Shown here one piece after another: positions 9,229 through 20,004 of a DNA stretch of 57,527 nt. The notes under the pieces are model-generated. The model was not told the DNA's origin. It made no database searches and was given only the letters and a program-made list of their open reading frames with translations. The position numbers and the translations under genes were made by a program. Source of the stretch: Synechococcales cyanobacterium CRU_2_2 (lineage in GTDB: Bacteria > Cyanobacteriota > Cyanobacteriia > PCC-9006 > JAAUQQ01); the NCBI GenBank assembly GCA_012034805.1, contig JAAUOP010000013.1:1-57527 (forward strand), in the 5' to 3' direction. Positions within the stretch are counted from its first letter, which is position 1, and each line of letters opens with the position of its first letter.

Positions 9229-10074
9229 ATGAATTCAACCCTAAAAACAGCCATAACTGAAAACCCCGCCCTGTCACCTCAGACCTCCTATCTGGAAATC
9301 GATCAGGTCTCAAAGATCTATCAAACCCAGACCGGAGACTATCCAGTCTTTCAAAACGTTAGCTTAACGGTCGATGAAGGGGAATTCATCTGCATTATTG
9401 GTCACTCGGGCTGCGGCAAATCGACCTTGGTTGGTATGGTGTCTGGCTTCACAAGCCCTTCCCAAGGAGAGGTTCGTTTGCAGGGAGAGCCCATTGTTCA
9501 GCCTGGCCCCGATCGCATGGTGGTGTTCCAAAACTACTCGCTGTTGCCCTGGAAAAGTGCCTTTGAAAATGTGTTTATTGCAGTGAATGTTGCCTATCCA
9601 CAGTTATCTAAAGCTGACAAGGAAAAAATTGTTTGGGAGCATCTAGAAATGGTCGGATTGACCGAGGCTGCCCAGAAAAAACCGGGGGCGTTGTCTGGAG
9701 GAATGAAGCAGCGGGTGGCGATCGCCCGTGCCCTCTCCATTCGTCCCAAAATCCTGGTGATGGATGAGCCATTTGGAGCCCTAGATGCCATCACAAAAGA
9801 AGAGTTGCAAGAAGAACTGGTCAAGATTTGGGATGAACATCAGCTGACGGTGCTGATGATTACCCACGACATCGACGAGGCGCTCTTTTTGGCAGACCGT
9901 CTGGTGATGATGACCAATGGACCAGATGAACAAATCGGTGAAATCATGGAAATCCCCTTTGAGCACCCGCGCGATCGCGCCCGGATCATGGAAGACCCTC
10001 GCTACTACGAACTCCGCAACCGCGCCCTCGACTTCCTCTACAACCGCTTCGCCCACGACGCCGACGATGCCTAG
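9229..10074 (+). CDS. nrtD: Nitrate ABC transporter ATPase NrtD
   Basis: The second ATPase of the nitrate importer, 281 residues, pairing with NrtC. It shows Walker A GHSGCGKST, the signature LSGGM, Walker B ILVMDEPFGALD and the switch His in THDIDEA. Unlike NrtC it has no extra C-terminal domain. The ATG at 9229 is preferred over a TTG nine bases upstream. The gene is last in nrtABCD. Its stop lies two bases from the end of the convergent SDR gene, leaving no room for a dedicated terminator. Confidence 0.93.
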   Translation: MNSTLKTAITENPALSPQTSYLEIDQVSKIYQTQTGDYPVFQNVSLTVDEGEFICIIGHSGCGKSTLVGMVSGFTSPSQGEVRLQGEPIVQPGPDRMVVFQNYSLLPWKSAFENVFIAVNVAYPQLSKADKEKIVWEHLEMVGLTEAAQKKPGALSGGMKQRVAIARALSIRPKILVMDEPFGALDAITKEELQEELVKIWDEHQLTVLMITHDIDEALFLADRLVMMTNGPDEQIGEIMEIPFEHPRDRARIMEDPRYYELRNRALDFLYNRFAHDADDA

Positions 10075-10076
10075 GG

Positions 10077-10745
10077 TTAACTGGCGTTGACTTGGGTGAA
10101 TAGGTCAGCGATCGCCTGGGGCTGAGCGTCCGGGCGAGCCACAATTTCGAGGATCTGATTGTGCGCAGCAGTATCAGACAACGCCGCCACACACACTTTC
10201 GCGACCAGCGCTCGGGGCAAACTCCCCTCAAACAACGAATCGGCTTCGGCCATCACCAGCTTGTCTTCCGAGTCTTCTTCCTTGAGGCCCCCTGGTCGAA
10301 CGATCGTATAGGTCAGACCACTCTGGCGCAGGTAGTCCTCTGCTTGCTTTTTCCAGACCAGAATCAGCCAAAACAGATTGAGTGGGTGGAACAGCTTAGA
10401 CACACACAGCGAGGAAACCATCACAAACTGCTCGATCCCTCGACGCTGGGCAGCATCGACCAGATTTTTGGTGCCTTCATAATCCACCTTGTACGGCCCG
10501 GTGGGGTCAAAGCTGGGGGCAGCGCCCGTGGCGCTGAGCAGGACGGTACAGTCCACGAGGGCCGCATCTAAGCTTTTGGGATCGAGCACATCCCCCACAA
10601 CGACCTCGGCCTCAGGAGGCAACAAGGTTTTGGCCTTGGCTGCATCACGAACCAGAGCCTTGACCGGAATGCCCTGGGCGACGAGTTCTTTGACAATGCG
10701 GTAGCCGGTTTTGCCGGTGGCCCCTGCGACGAGTGCTTTGATCAT
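10077..10745 (-). CDS. NAD(P)-binding atypical SDR (NmrA/Tic62-like)
   Basis: A 222-residue Rossmann-fold protein beginning with the nucleotide-binding motif GATGKTG at residues 8-14. It belongs to the atypical short-chain dehydrogenases that in cyanobacteria and plastids include Ycf39- and Tic62-like proteins. The classical catalytic YxxxK is absent, as in many members, so it may bind NAD(P)H without catalysing a redox step. The VSSLCV and YTIVRPGGL segments are typical. The start is preceded by three copies of a 14-bp repeat (10747-10786). Precise substrate unknown. Confidence 0.8.
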   Translation of the reverse strand: MIKALVAGATGKTGYRIVKELVAQGIPVKALVRDAAKAKTLLPPEAEVVVGDVLDPKSLDAALVDCTVLLSATGAAPSFDPTGPYKVDYEGTKNLVDAAQRRGIEQFVMVSSLCVSKLFHPLNLFWLILVWKKQAEDYLRQSGLTYTIVRPGGLKEEDSEDKLVMAEADSLFEGSLPRALVAKVCVAALSDTAAHNQILEIVARPDAQPQAIADLFTQVNAS

Positions 10746-10746
10746 G

Positions 10747-10786
10747 GTGTTGAAGGGTGGGTGTTGAAGGGTGGGTGTTGAAGGGT
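10747..10786. repeat. Tandem repeat, nearly 3 x 14 bp
   Basis: Units of gtgttgaagggtgg directly abut the start codon of the SDR gene. They lie where its ribosome binding site should be, so they may affect its translation. Confidence 0.8.
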
Positions 10787-10885
10787 TAGAGAAATGAGTT
10801 GCAAATCAGCCAGTGCTACAAGCTATTATGGGACACTGCTTTTGGATTATGCCGCGAGTTGGCCCAAAAGCAATTCGGTTGGCCC

Positions 10886-11449
10886 ATGAGTTTAGAACCC
10901 CTGATTCGTCCCTTTGAGCAGCGCGATCGCCCCTTCATTCTCGCCCTCGTTCCCCGCCTGATCGAAACCACCATCCTCCCAGGCCGCCTGCCGATCCAGG
11001 TGCTCGCCAGCCTCGAGTGCCCGCTGTGCGACTTTATGGCCAGCGCAGCGGGAGCATCCCTCCCAGGCTTAGACCCAGAGACCGCCACTCTCGAGGCGAC
11101 AGAGGTCTTATTTACAGAGGATTTGTTTGTTGCTGAGACATCCGAGGGCGATCGCCTCGGCTTCATCTATCTCCAAACCCAAACCGACCCCTTTAGCCAT
11201 GAGCCCCAAGGCCACATTGCAGACATTGTCGTCACTGCTGCCGCCGAAGGCCAGGGGGTCGGCACAGCCCTCATGGCCAAAGCCGAAGCCTGGGCTCAGC
11301 AGCACCGCTATCGACGGCTTACACTCAATGCCTTTGCGGGCAATCAAACGGTGCGATCGTGGTACGAACGCCAAGGGTTTGAGCCAGAAATGGTTCAGTA
11401 CATCAAGCCCTTGCCCGAACAGCCCTTGCCCGAACAGCCCTTGCCTTAG
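10886..11449 (+). CDS. GNAT-family N-acetyltransferase
   Basis: A 187-residue acetyltransferase. The core has the acetyl-CoA motif A, seen as IVVTAAAEGQGVGTALMAKA (residues about 112-131), followed by LTLNAFAGNQTVRSWYERQGF, the typical motif B region. The substrate cannot be predicted. A TTG at 10799 would lengthen the N-terminus, but the ATG at 10886 starts the family-like sequence MSLEPLIRPFEQRD. The C-terminus ends in PLPEQ repeats generated by a 15-bp tandem repeat (11408-11446), so its tail length may vary between strains. Confidence 0.82.
   Translation: MSLEPLIRPFEQRDRPFILALVPRLIETTILPGRLPIQVLASLECPLCDFMASAAGASLPGLDPETATLEATEVLFTEDLFVAETSEGDRLGFIYLQTQTDPFSHEPQGHIADIVVTAAAEGQGVGTALMAKAEAWAQQHRYRRLTLNAFAGNQTVRSWYERQGFEPEMVQYIKPLPEQPLPEQPLP
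11408..11446 (+). repeat. Coding tandem repeat, about 2.6 x 15 bp
   Basis: cccttgcccgaacag repeated at the 3' end of the GNAT gene, encoding PLPEQ. It is an in-frame example of the tandem-repeat expansion seen in spacers throughout this window. Confidence 0.8.
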
Positions 11450-11598
11450 GCCGAAATTGTCCTAGCCCAAAATCCCCGCATTTTTACGCAAAAACAACCG
11501 TTCGTCCCCCAGGGAGGCCCGAAAAATTCAGCAAATCCTCCCATCGAGGACAGTGGGATCGTCGCCAAACCTGGTACATTTACCCAATATTGCCTTAA

Positions 11599-12768
<1,170 letters not shown>

Positions 12769-13016
12769 AGCAGGACTGCCCAGAAAACTGCTAAGAAAAC
12801 GAGTGACAAAACGAGTTTTTCACGGGTGGGGTGGGTTTTGAGAAAAGACAATGGGGTAACCTGTAAATCTTGATAAGACCCGCCCTTGGGGGCATTTTGG
12901 AATTTCTTCCCTGTTAATGTCCTCTTAAAGATCGCGGCTACGAAGTCTGCTTGAATATTGCTGGAATCGCGATCGCAAGTCCTCCCTGTCTGTCAATTTT
13001 CTAACTTCCGTCACCC

Positions 13017-14150
13017 ATGCGAATTGCTCTCTTCACCGAAACCTTTCTGCCTAAAATTGACGGCATTGTCACCCGGCTCAAATACACCGTCGATCATCTC
13101 CAGCGCCAAGGCAATCAGGTGATGGTGTTCTGCCCCGAGGGTGGCCTAAGGGAATATTGCGGGGCACAAGTTTATGGCGTTAAGGGCTCACCGCTGCCCT
13201 GGTATCCCGAATTGCAAATGGCGTTTCCTCGGCCTTCGGTGGGCCGGGCGATCGAACTCTTCAAGCCCGACCTCATCCACGTCGTCAATCCTGCCATCCT
13301 GGGCCTCGGCGGTATTTACTACGCCAAAAAACTCGACATTCCCCTGGTGGCCTCGTACCACACCCATCTGCCCAAGTACCTTGAGCACTACGGCTTGGGA
13401 ATGCTTGAGCCGCTCTTGTGGGAGCTGCTCAAGGCAGGCCACAACAACGCGCTGCTTAATCTGTGTACCTCTACGGCAATGGTGCAAGAGCTCGATAGCC
13501 ACGGCATTGAACGCACCGATTTGTGGCAACGCGGCGTGGATACGGAGCTGTTCCGGCCCCAGTTGGTTAGTGGGGCCATGCGCGATCGCCTCTCCCAGGG
13601 CCACCCGGAAGCGCCGCTGCTGCTCTACATCGGTCGGCTGTCGGCAGAAAAAGAAATCGATCGCATCAAACCCGTCCTCGAAGCCATTCCCCACGCTCGC
13701 CTCGCCCTCGTTGGCAACGGCCCCCATCGTGAGGAACTCGAGGTTCATTTCGCCGGAACACCCACCCACTTCGTCGGCTACCTCCAGGGCCAAGACCTCG
13801 CCTCGGCCTACGCCTCCGCCGATGCCTTCATTTTTCCGTCGCGCACCGAGACCCTCGGTCTAGTGCTGCTAGAAGCCATGGCGGCAGGCTGCCCTGTGAT
13901 TGCAGCGAACGCGGGCGGAATTCCCGATATTGTTACCGACGGCGAAAATGGCTTCCTTTTCGACACCACCCAGGAGCACGCCATGACCGACGCCACCCAA
14001 CGGCTCTTGGCCAACCAAATCGAACGCGAAACCCTGCGCAAAGCCGCCCGAGCCGAAGCCGAACGCTGGAGCTGGGCCTCCGCAACCCGGCAGCTGCAAA
14101 ATTATTACGAACAGGTGATCAACCAAGACGCCATGCCCAAAGTCGCCTAG
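13017..14150 (+). CDS. sqdX: Sulfoquinovosyltransferase SqdX (GT4)
   Basis: Transfers sulfoquinovose from UDP-sulfoquinovose to diacylglycerol, completing SQDG synthesis at the membrane. The 377-residue protein is a GT-B glycosyltransferase of family GT4. The N-terminus reads ALFTETFLPKIDGIVTRL, as in SqdX/SQD2. The C-terminal donor domain has YIGRLSAEKEIDRI, and the EX7E motif lies in SRTETLGLVLLEAMAAG. The genomic link with sqdB strongly supports the assignment over other GT4 enzymes. No terminator is obvious before the IS1-family element that begins 60 bases later. Confidence 0.93.
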   Translation: MRIALFTETFLPKIDGIVTRLKYTVDHLQRQGNQVMVFCPEGGLREYCGAQVYGVKGSPLPWYPELQMAFPRPSVGRAIELFKPDLIHVVNPAILGLGGIYYAKKLDIPLVASYHTHLPKYLEHYGLGMLEPLLWELLKAGHNNALLNLCTSTAMVQELDSHGIERTDLWQRGVDTELFRPQLVSGAMRDRLSQGHPEAPLLLYIGRLSAEKEIDRIKPVLEAIPHARLALVGNGPHREELEVHFAGTPTHFVGYLQGQDLASAYASADAFIFPSRTETLGLVLLEAMAAGCPVIAANAGGIPDIVTDGENGFLFDTTQEHAMTDATQRLLANQIERETLRKAARAEAERWSWASATRQLQNYYEQVINQDAMPKVA

Positions 14151-14209
14151 GTTACCACTACAGTGAAGTGTTCGCCATAATACATCGTGATTCCGATAAC
14201 CAGGGGATG

Positions 14210-15097
14210 GGTGGCCCATCTTAGTAAAGGATGGAGAGAATGACGTTTAGATCGTTGCTTCCCATCTTTTCTCTGATTAAGCGGTTGTACTCATGAATGA
14301 AGTTCCAGATGGCACCGGCACATGATTTTCGAGCTTCTTCGAGAAGGACAGTGTTTTCCTCACGAATCGCGAAACCCGTTGCCTCAGCGTGTTGTTGAAC
14401 CTTTCGATGTAGCTTGTCAAACCACTGTCTTTGCCAACCCCTCGATGACACTTCGAGGGAATAACGGTTTCGTAGGCCTCCCAATGATCGGTGTAGACCA
14501 TCGCACATTGACAATACACACCCGGTAAGGATTGCCATAACACCCTGGCTGATTCTCGGGAGCGGTCACCGATATGGCAGCCAATCACCTCTCGGCGGCT
14601 CACATCCAGGGCGAGCCAGACCCATTGCTTGTTTCCCTTGTCGTCCACAAACGGCCAGAGCTCATCTATCTGCACCTTCAGCTTCCCTTTGGCTTTCGGC
14701 AGCACCGTTACAGCTCGAGGCACTACTTCATAGCCAGCATCCACGTAGTCTTGCAGCCAACTACTGAAAACACCGATCGCTCTGGCTATCCCTGCCAGCG
14801 GGATTTTCTCCAGCAACACCAGGCCTATCAAACTCTGGGTGTCTTCACCTTTCGGCTTCCACTGGGGCTCTTCGACATACTGGCGGTTGCAGTCTCGGCA
14901 TTTATAGTTTTGTTTGCCTCGGCGCGTTGTTCCGTTCTTTGATATGTCGTGGGAGCCGCAGCTGGAACATGCCAGTTCTCGGTTCATCTTTTCCCCTCTT
15001 CTACAACACCTATCTCTGATGCTCCTCTATCCTTTTCCACTCGGTACCACCACAAATATCCCTTGTTTTCCTCTATCCTTTATGTAAATGCACTACC
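14210..15097 (-). mobile_element. IS1-family insertion sequence
   Basis: About 890 bases bounded by imperfect inverted ends. The left end starts GGTGGCCCAT at 14210. The right end, read inwards from 15097, starts GGTAGTGCAT. Both contain TAAAGGAT followed by RGAG, and about 19 of 28 positions match. A second right-end-like sequence, GGTGGTACC followed by AAAGGATAGAGG, ends at 15051, so the true border could be 15051. No 8-9 base target duplication is visible. The transposase inside carries a frameshift, so the copy is probably inactive. Confidence 0.75.
14221..14987 (-). pseudogene. IS1-family transposase, frameshifted near the C-terminus
   Basis: The N-terminal part has the IS1 InsA-type zinc finger CSSCG...CRDC (residues 8-34), then a helix-turn-helix and the InsB-like DDE domain: Asp in QIDELWPFV, Asp in YTDHWEAYETV and Glu in YIERFNNTLRQR. 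The frame is a single continuous InsAB-type fusion, as in many cyanobacterial IS1 elements, so no programmed frameshift is needed. After KKLENH the reading frame is lost. The expected ending GAIWNFIHEYNRL continues in another frame to a stop at 14221. A one-base indel near 14312-14322 explains this. The initial frame instead stops at 14277. Confidence 0.8.
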
Positions 15098-15564
15098 ACT
15101 TAAAGTACGACAATAGTTTGGCTAAGAGGGAATAGGCGTCCCCCTGAAAATGAATAGGGGATAACTTTCTCAATGGTCTCCACACACATTAGAGTTTTCT
15201 CATGTTTTTCTCATGAAGTAGTAGTAACTCTTGTGGTTGTATTGAATTGAGGAACAAGGTTTGTCTCCCAATAAATGACTTGGGTTTTGATTGAATCATG
15301 GGACGAACACAGTATTCATTAAAATCTTCATCCCAGGGCTATTTTAAGAAAGAAAGGAGCGGCTCAGATTCTAAATTTTTTGGATATTCCTATTGATTTC
15401 CATCGAGTTCTGAAGTCCTCAGAGTTCCTCCAATCAATTTGAAGTAGCTTGGTAGTCAACCTTGGACATGACCCATTTCCGCTAGTTTTGGGAAACCGTT
15501 TAGGGTACCCAAACTGTTCCCATTCCTAGAATGTTTGTCTATTCATCCCAAAGGAGATAGTCTC
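15098..15564. other. AT-richer spacer between IS1 element and RTX gene
   Basis: About 470 bases with no gene. A short hairpin (CCCCT...AGGGG, near 15138-15160) lies close to the IS border and could terminate transcription. The RTX gene has a good Shine-Dalgarno, AAGGAG at 15551-15556. Confidence 0.5.
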
Positions 15565-16475
15565 ATGGCAATTTTCAACGGTACCAGCTCCGATGACGTG
15601 CTCACTGGCTTGGCTGTAAATGACACATTGAATGTTGAATGGCTTCAATGGTAACGATACGCTTAATGGTGGATTAGGGGCCGATACTCTCAATGGTGGA
15701 GATGGAGATGATGTGTTGGTCGGGGGGTTAGGTCTTTTTTAACGATGTTCTCAACGGTGGTAATGGAGATGATATTGCCAATGGTGGGGATGGTAACGAC
15801 ATCCTGAGAGGTGATGATGGCAATGATACGCTCAACGGTGATGCGGGGAACGATCGCCTCTTCGGGGGAGTCGGCGACGATCTGCTCAACGGTGGCATTG
15901 GAGCGGACTTACTCTACGGGGGCAGCAGTGTAGATACGCTCTACGGTGGTGCTGGGGCAGATAGCCTTTACGGCGAAGCTGAAGACGATTTCTTGTATGG
16001 CGATGCAGGCAATGATCTCCTAGATGGCGGAACCAGTAATGACGATCTGGATGGTGGGGCCGGTATTGATAACCTCCTTGGAGGTTCGGGTAACGACATT
16101 CTTGTGGGAGGGGCTGGCAATGATGTGCTAACTGGCGGTGGTGATGCGGATTACTTTACCTTTATTGCCAGTACGGGTGTCTTCAGTCAAGCGGCCTTTG
16201 GGGTTGATACCATCACTGACTTTGTGAATGATTTCGACCGTATTGCTCTCGACAAAAATACCTTTGCAATCAATAACTTAGCCGAAGTCGGAATTGTGGC
16301 GATGGATTCTATGGCTGCTATTAGCGACTTCCGAGTTGTATACAGCGCATCTAGCGGCAGCATTTTCTACAACCAGAATGGTGTTGCAGCAGGATTTGGT
16401 ACTGGTGGGCAGTTTGCCATCGTCCAAGGGGTCTCGATTACGGAAGTTGACAAGGCATTTGAGGTCATCAACTAA
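15565..16475 (+). pseudogene. RTX (hemolysin-type) calcium-binding repeat protein, two frameshifts
   Basis: Begins MAIFNGTSSDDVLTG after AAGGAG and would encode about 300 residues. The body is a run of RTX nonapeptides (GGxGxDxLx, e.g. GGAGNDVLTGGGDADYF) that bind calcium in a parallel beta roll. The C-terminal 100 residues are a typical RTX end domain (FGVDTITDFVNDFDRI). Such proteins are secreted by type I systems using the C-terminus, but no TolC/HlyB/HlyD genes are nearby. The first frame stops at 15654. A second frame from about 15638 stops in a T6 run at 15735-15740. The third frame runs from 15741 to 16475. Both shifts are +1. Either a decaying gene or a sequence with two base errors. 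Confidence 0.8.
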
Positions 16476-16769
16476 GAGGTTGTTTGAGAGAGGCCGAGGT
16501 GTGTAAAAAAAGCTCTCTGTGTTGAAGCTGAAGTATTAACGCGTTAGCATCAGAGAGCCATGTCCAAAGCATATCCGAGCAATCTGATTCTTGGCCAATA
16601 CGAGCTTCTGTTAGAGCTACTTCCCGAAGACCCGAAGCGAGGTCGTCCCCGCAGCATCAGTTACTGGGAAATTCTCGACGTCATCTTCTACGTTCTACGT
16701 GAAGGCTGCACTTGGAGAGGACTTCCTAGCGGCTTGTCCGCTTGGCAAACGGTGTACAGCTCGAAGTGA
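16476..16769 (+). pseudogene. Truncated IS5-family transposase remnant
   Basis: The ATG at 16560 opens a 69-residue fragment matching the N-terminus of IS5-family (DUF4096-type) transposases: MSKAYPSNL, RGRPRSISYWEILDVIFY and CTWRGLPSGLSAWQTVY. The reading stops at 16769 and the DDE domain is missing. The element end appears to be GAGGTTGTTTGAGA at 16477-16490, directly after the RTX stop codon. No matching right inverted repeat is found downstream, so only the left 290 bases remain. Confidence 0.75.
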
Positions 16770-16822
16770 ACCCCTTCCTTTGAACAGAAAACCTGGCCTA
16801 ATCGAGAGTCATTTTACCTTTA

Positions 16823-17017
16823 TCACATTTCTGCATTCTGTTGCCCGCACATCCACTTTTCTTTAAACTCAGCCGATGTCAAATAGCTCGGTGACGAGTG
16901 GATTCTTTTCTTCATATACACTTCCTCTAGAAATTCTTCTACTCGCTCATATCGCTCTTCAATGACTCTGGGAAAAGAATGGATGAAACGACGTAAATGC
17001 GTTTGTTGCTTCACCAA
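16823..17017 (-). pseudogene. IS3-family transposase (OrfB) C-terminal remnant
   Basis: About 45 residues match the end of the IS3-family integrase core: VEEFLEEVYMKKRIHSS and YLTSAEFKEKW, which contain the last conserved helix and the final Lys/Arg of the DDE-K domain. Upstream sequence in this frame is not recognisable. It lies tail-on against the IS5 remnant, showing repeated insertion and deletion here. Confidence 0.7.
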
Positions 17018-17236
17018 GTGTTAAACGAATCCTCGACCTTTCAGCATCAGTCTTCCGAGTCTCATTGAAGAGCGATAGGTGATAAACGCATAGCTGAAGA
17101 GTCTAAACAATTCCGTTTCACACCGACCGTACAGAGGCTCTTCGTTAAGTACAAAAAATTACTAGCGGCAGGTAAACGGAAACGTTCGACTGACCAAAAT
17201 CCGAAAACGGCGTTGCTGATTTATGGGATATTTGCA

Positions 17237-17263
17237 GTGGGGACGAACAGTGGTTCGTCCAGC
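17237..17263 (+). repeat. Dispersed hairpin repeat (GACGAAC family), copy 2
   Basis: GGGGACGAAC and GTTCGTCC form the arms. Same family as 132-158, 41981-42007 and 52374-52399. Confidence 0.7.
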
Positions 17264-17601
17264 TTTTGCGAATCCTTGATCGCCGGGTTCATCTCATCAT
17301 TCAGCAACACCGAGGGTCGGTCTACCGACGCTTGCACAGGATAGTCGGTACATGGTCATGCTGAGTTGTACTTTTGCTGAATTGTACTTTACTTGCCGCT
17401 CCACGTTTTTATGGGTGGAATCACTTGGCGGGGTGGAACAAACTCCAGCTGCTCAGAAAATGCGGTATGCCTCCTTCAGAGGGTTTATTGGCCAATGTCT
17501 CTGGGAAGTCTAAGCCTAGAGCCGCATCTAAACTGCACTATCACCACAGCACTACCACCGAGTTCAGACTCGCGATCGCACTTTTATCCTACACTGAGTC
17601 A

Positions 17602-17649
17602 TTAAATAATTGAGTCGTTCAATAATTGAGTCGTTGGATAATTGAGTCA
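17602..17649. repeat. Tandem repeat, 3 x 16 bp
   Basis: Three copies of a TTNNATAATTGAGTCG unit about 50 bases upstream of the next gene. Confidence 0.85.
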
Positions 17650-17696
17650 CTGAGTCTGACGACGCGGCCTGATGTTTTGCAACAGGTATTGGCTTC

Positions 17697-19291
17697 ATGG
17701 CTTCTCGGAACCTCTCGTTAACAGCGCTGTCTTGTGCCCTAGCAACAAGCGGTGCGGGCTGCGCAAATTCTGTTTTGGGGCTTTCTAGCGATCGCGAAGC
17801 AAGCTTAGACACACGCTTCGTCACGCAACATAGTTCCTTGATGACGAGCCGCAAGCTTGCTCAGTGGCTCAAGCAACCGGCTCAGCTCGCGATCGCGCAA
17901 GCCATCCCCATCAACCAGCATCGGCCCGAGAGCCTGCCGCCCCAGGTGTCTGAGGCCATTGCTGAGCACTCTGCCGCAGAGCAAGAGATCCGGCAACGGC
18001 AATTCTGGGATCGGGGCGTTGAGGCGGGGTATGCCACTGCGATGAGCGAGCAAACTGCGGTCACGGATACCGATTGGAATCGGGTGATTAGCGGCTGGAG
18101 ATCGGCGATCGCCCCCCTCGAAAAAATCTCTCCCCAGCACTGGCGCTACGGCGATGCCCGCGCTAAGATTGCCATCTATCAAACCGGTCTCAGTCGAGCA
18201 GAGCGTCAGTATATCGCCGTCGTCCAAAATCGCTACGCGGCCCTTAGCGATCCCTCCGGCAGCAACCCTAGCGCCAAGCTCCACAGACTTGAACAACAGC
18301 CTCAAATGCTTGCGCAACAGTCTAAAGTGCTTGCGCACCCCCCCAAGCGCGCAACAGCTTCGAGGCCGATGGCCAGCAACTGCGCACCTGGATCGCAGCG
18401 GGCAGTTTTTCTCGGGCGGAACAGCTCCTAAACCAAGCCGTCAAAAGCGATCGCCTCACGGATAACGGCCTGGACTATGCCGATGCAGTCTTGGTCAGCG
18501 CGGTCTCCCAAAAGGATGTTCTCTTTACGCCGCAATTGCTCGCCCGCCTCAATCAGTGGGTTACCCAGTCGCCCCGCAGCAGCATGGCCTACGCCGTACG
18601 TTCCTACTTTACCCAATCCTATCTCTGGGAAGATATGGCGCTTGAGATCGGTAAACGATCCCTCAAATGTCCGCCCACAGACGACGACCTAGAGCGCCTG
18701 GGCATCAGTTTGGCAGATGCGAGCATTGCGCTGAGTCTCGATGCCAAAAACCCCTTAGCCCTGACCTCAAAACTACGTCTGGGCAAAGTCGGTGCGCTGG
18801 CGCAAAATGGCCAAGCGCAAAATGGCAAACATGCTGTCGCCGTCGAGTCCGTCTTTCAGGCCTTGATTGCCGTCAAACCCGACTCCTTCCAGGCACACCT
18901 AGAAAAGGCCTCGTACCTCTGGAGCCAAGACCAGAGCGGTAGTGGTCAGGCGGCTCTGAGCTTCCTGCGCCAAGCCGCAGCCCAAGCCCCGGCGGACAGT
19001 GCCCTACCCATGCTGGTGCCTATGATGCACATTCAGATTGCCAATCATCGAGCCGACTATCGCCAATACCTCAGCCAACCCCAAGTTTGGCAAGAAATTC
19101 AAACCAGCTCCGAGCGAGTGGTTGCCCAACACCCCAACGCAGTTCCCTATTGGTCTATGCTTGCCGATGTGGCGACGGTCACCGGGCGGACAGAATTGGC
19201 CAGACGCTACCAACACATTGCCATCAACCGCGCGGTCACTCATCCTGCGGATCAAACCTGGCCCAAAATGATGACTTCAGTCTACAAGTAG
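17697..19291 (+). pseudogene. Exported repeat-containing protein of unknown function, frameshifted at a C7 run
   Basis: The first 244 codons and the 266 codons from 18491 belong to one gene of about 530 residues. Both reading frames meet at the C7 tract at 18338-18344. Removing one C gives a continuous AHPPQARNSFEADGQQL join. The N-terminus is hydrophobic with SGAGC near residue 21, suggesting an exported protein, possibly a lipoprotein although the lipobox is poor. The C-terminal half is helical with TPR-like spacing (SLDAKNPLALTSKLRLG, QALIAVKPDSFQAHLEKASY, SSERVVAQHPNAVPYWSML). Family unknown. The stop overlaps the convergent gene by ten bases. Confidence 0.65.
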
Positions 19292-19914
19292 ACGACTTTC
19301 TCCTTCAGTCTACCCGCCTCAGTCCAGGAGGTTGACGCGACAAAACTGGCCACTTCAACGAAGTCAATCCATTCCTCAACGGGCTGATGTTGTTCTTCGT
19401 AAATGGCTAAAAACTCAGCACCACCTAAAGTAATGGGAACTTGGTTGGCATGAAGATTTTTGAGCAGGGCGATCGCCACATCATCATAACTCTGCTGAAA
19501 ATTACCAATCTCAAAACAAGGAGTGCTGAGGCTGATTCGATTACTCACATGAGTCGGACAACCCGCAGGGTGTAGGGCGATCGCGCCATCTGCATCACAA
19601 CTCAGCGCAACCCAATCGCCAACATTTAGGGCCAAATTATCGTCAAGGGGCACCACAAAAAATCCAACGAAAGCCGAGCCTAGGGGAATTTCTGAGGGCG
19701 TAAACTGGATTTCTAGAGATTGAGGTGAGTTGGGGCGATCGCACAATATCTCTCCGACTAGCGGGATACCGTCTTGGTCAGCAAAATACGCCCCTAGCAG
19801 TATTGGAAACGCGCTCCGCAGATTTTGAATAGACAGAAAAATGCTTTCGATCCAACCCTGAGCAGCAGCAGGGACTTGCAGATCGCGCGACAAAAGAGAT
19901 TGAAGGATTGTCAT
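19282..19914 (-). CDS. Protein of unknown function
   Basis: About 210 residues from the ATG at 19914, which follows GGAG at a workable distance. An in-frame ATG at 19974 and a TTG at 20004 would extend it by 20-30 residues. No motif, signal peptide or membrane span is recognised. The middle (IPLGSAFVGFFVVPLDDNL) looks like a beta-rich fold. Its 3' end overlaps the convergent repeat-protein gene by ten bases. Function cannot be inferred from neighbours. Confidence 0.55.
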   Translation of the reverse strand: MTILQSLLSRDLQVPAAAQGWIESIFLSIQNLRSAFPILLGAYFADQDGIPLVGEILCDRPNSPQSLEIQFTPSEIPLGSAFVGFFVVPLDDNLALNVGDWVALSCDADGAIALHPAGCPTHVSNRISLSTPCFEIGNFQQSYDDVAIALLKNLHANQVPITLGGAEFLAIYEEQHQPVEEWIDFVEVASFVASTSWTEAGRLKEKVVYL

Positions 19915-20004
19915 GATGCTAAACCGAGAGTACTCCAAGAGAAGGAATTCATCAATCGAGAATTTGCTCAGCATAACGTCCACATCGAAGATTCTCGTCC
20001 CCAA

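Larger units (their letters stand above)
17018..17696. other. Non-coding region with element debris and repeats
   Basis: About 680 bases without a supported gene. It includes a copy of the GACGAAC hairpin repeat (17237-17263) and three 16-bp tandem repeats (17602-17649). The first 120 bases may be more transposon debris but match nothing I know. Confidence 0.5.

Noticed and set aside
4694..10074. cmpABCD (bicarbonate importer)
   Set aside because: NrtA-type residues (HPEK, FCVGEPW) are seen where CmpA has HPEE and TGDPW, and no cmpR is adjacent.
14221..14987. Programmed frameshift in the IS1 transposase
   Set aside because: The zinc-finger and DDE parts are already in one frame and the break is at the very C-terminus, after all catalytic residues. 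That is not where IS1 shifts.
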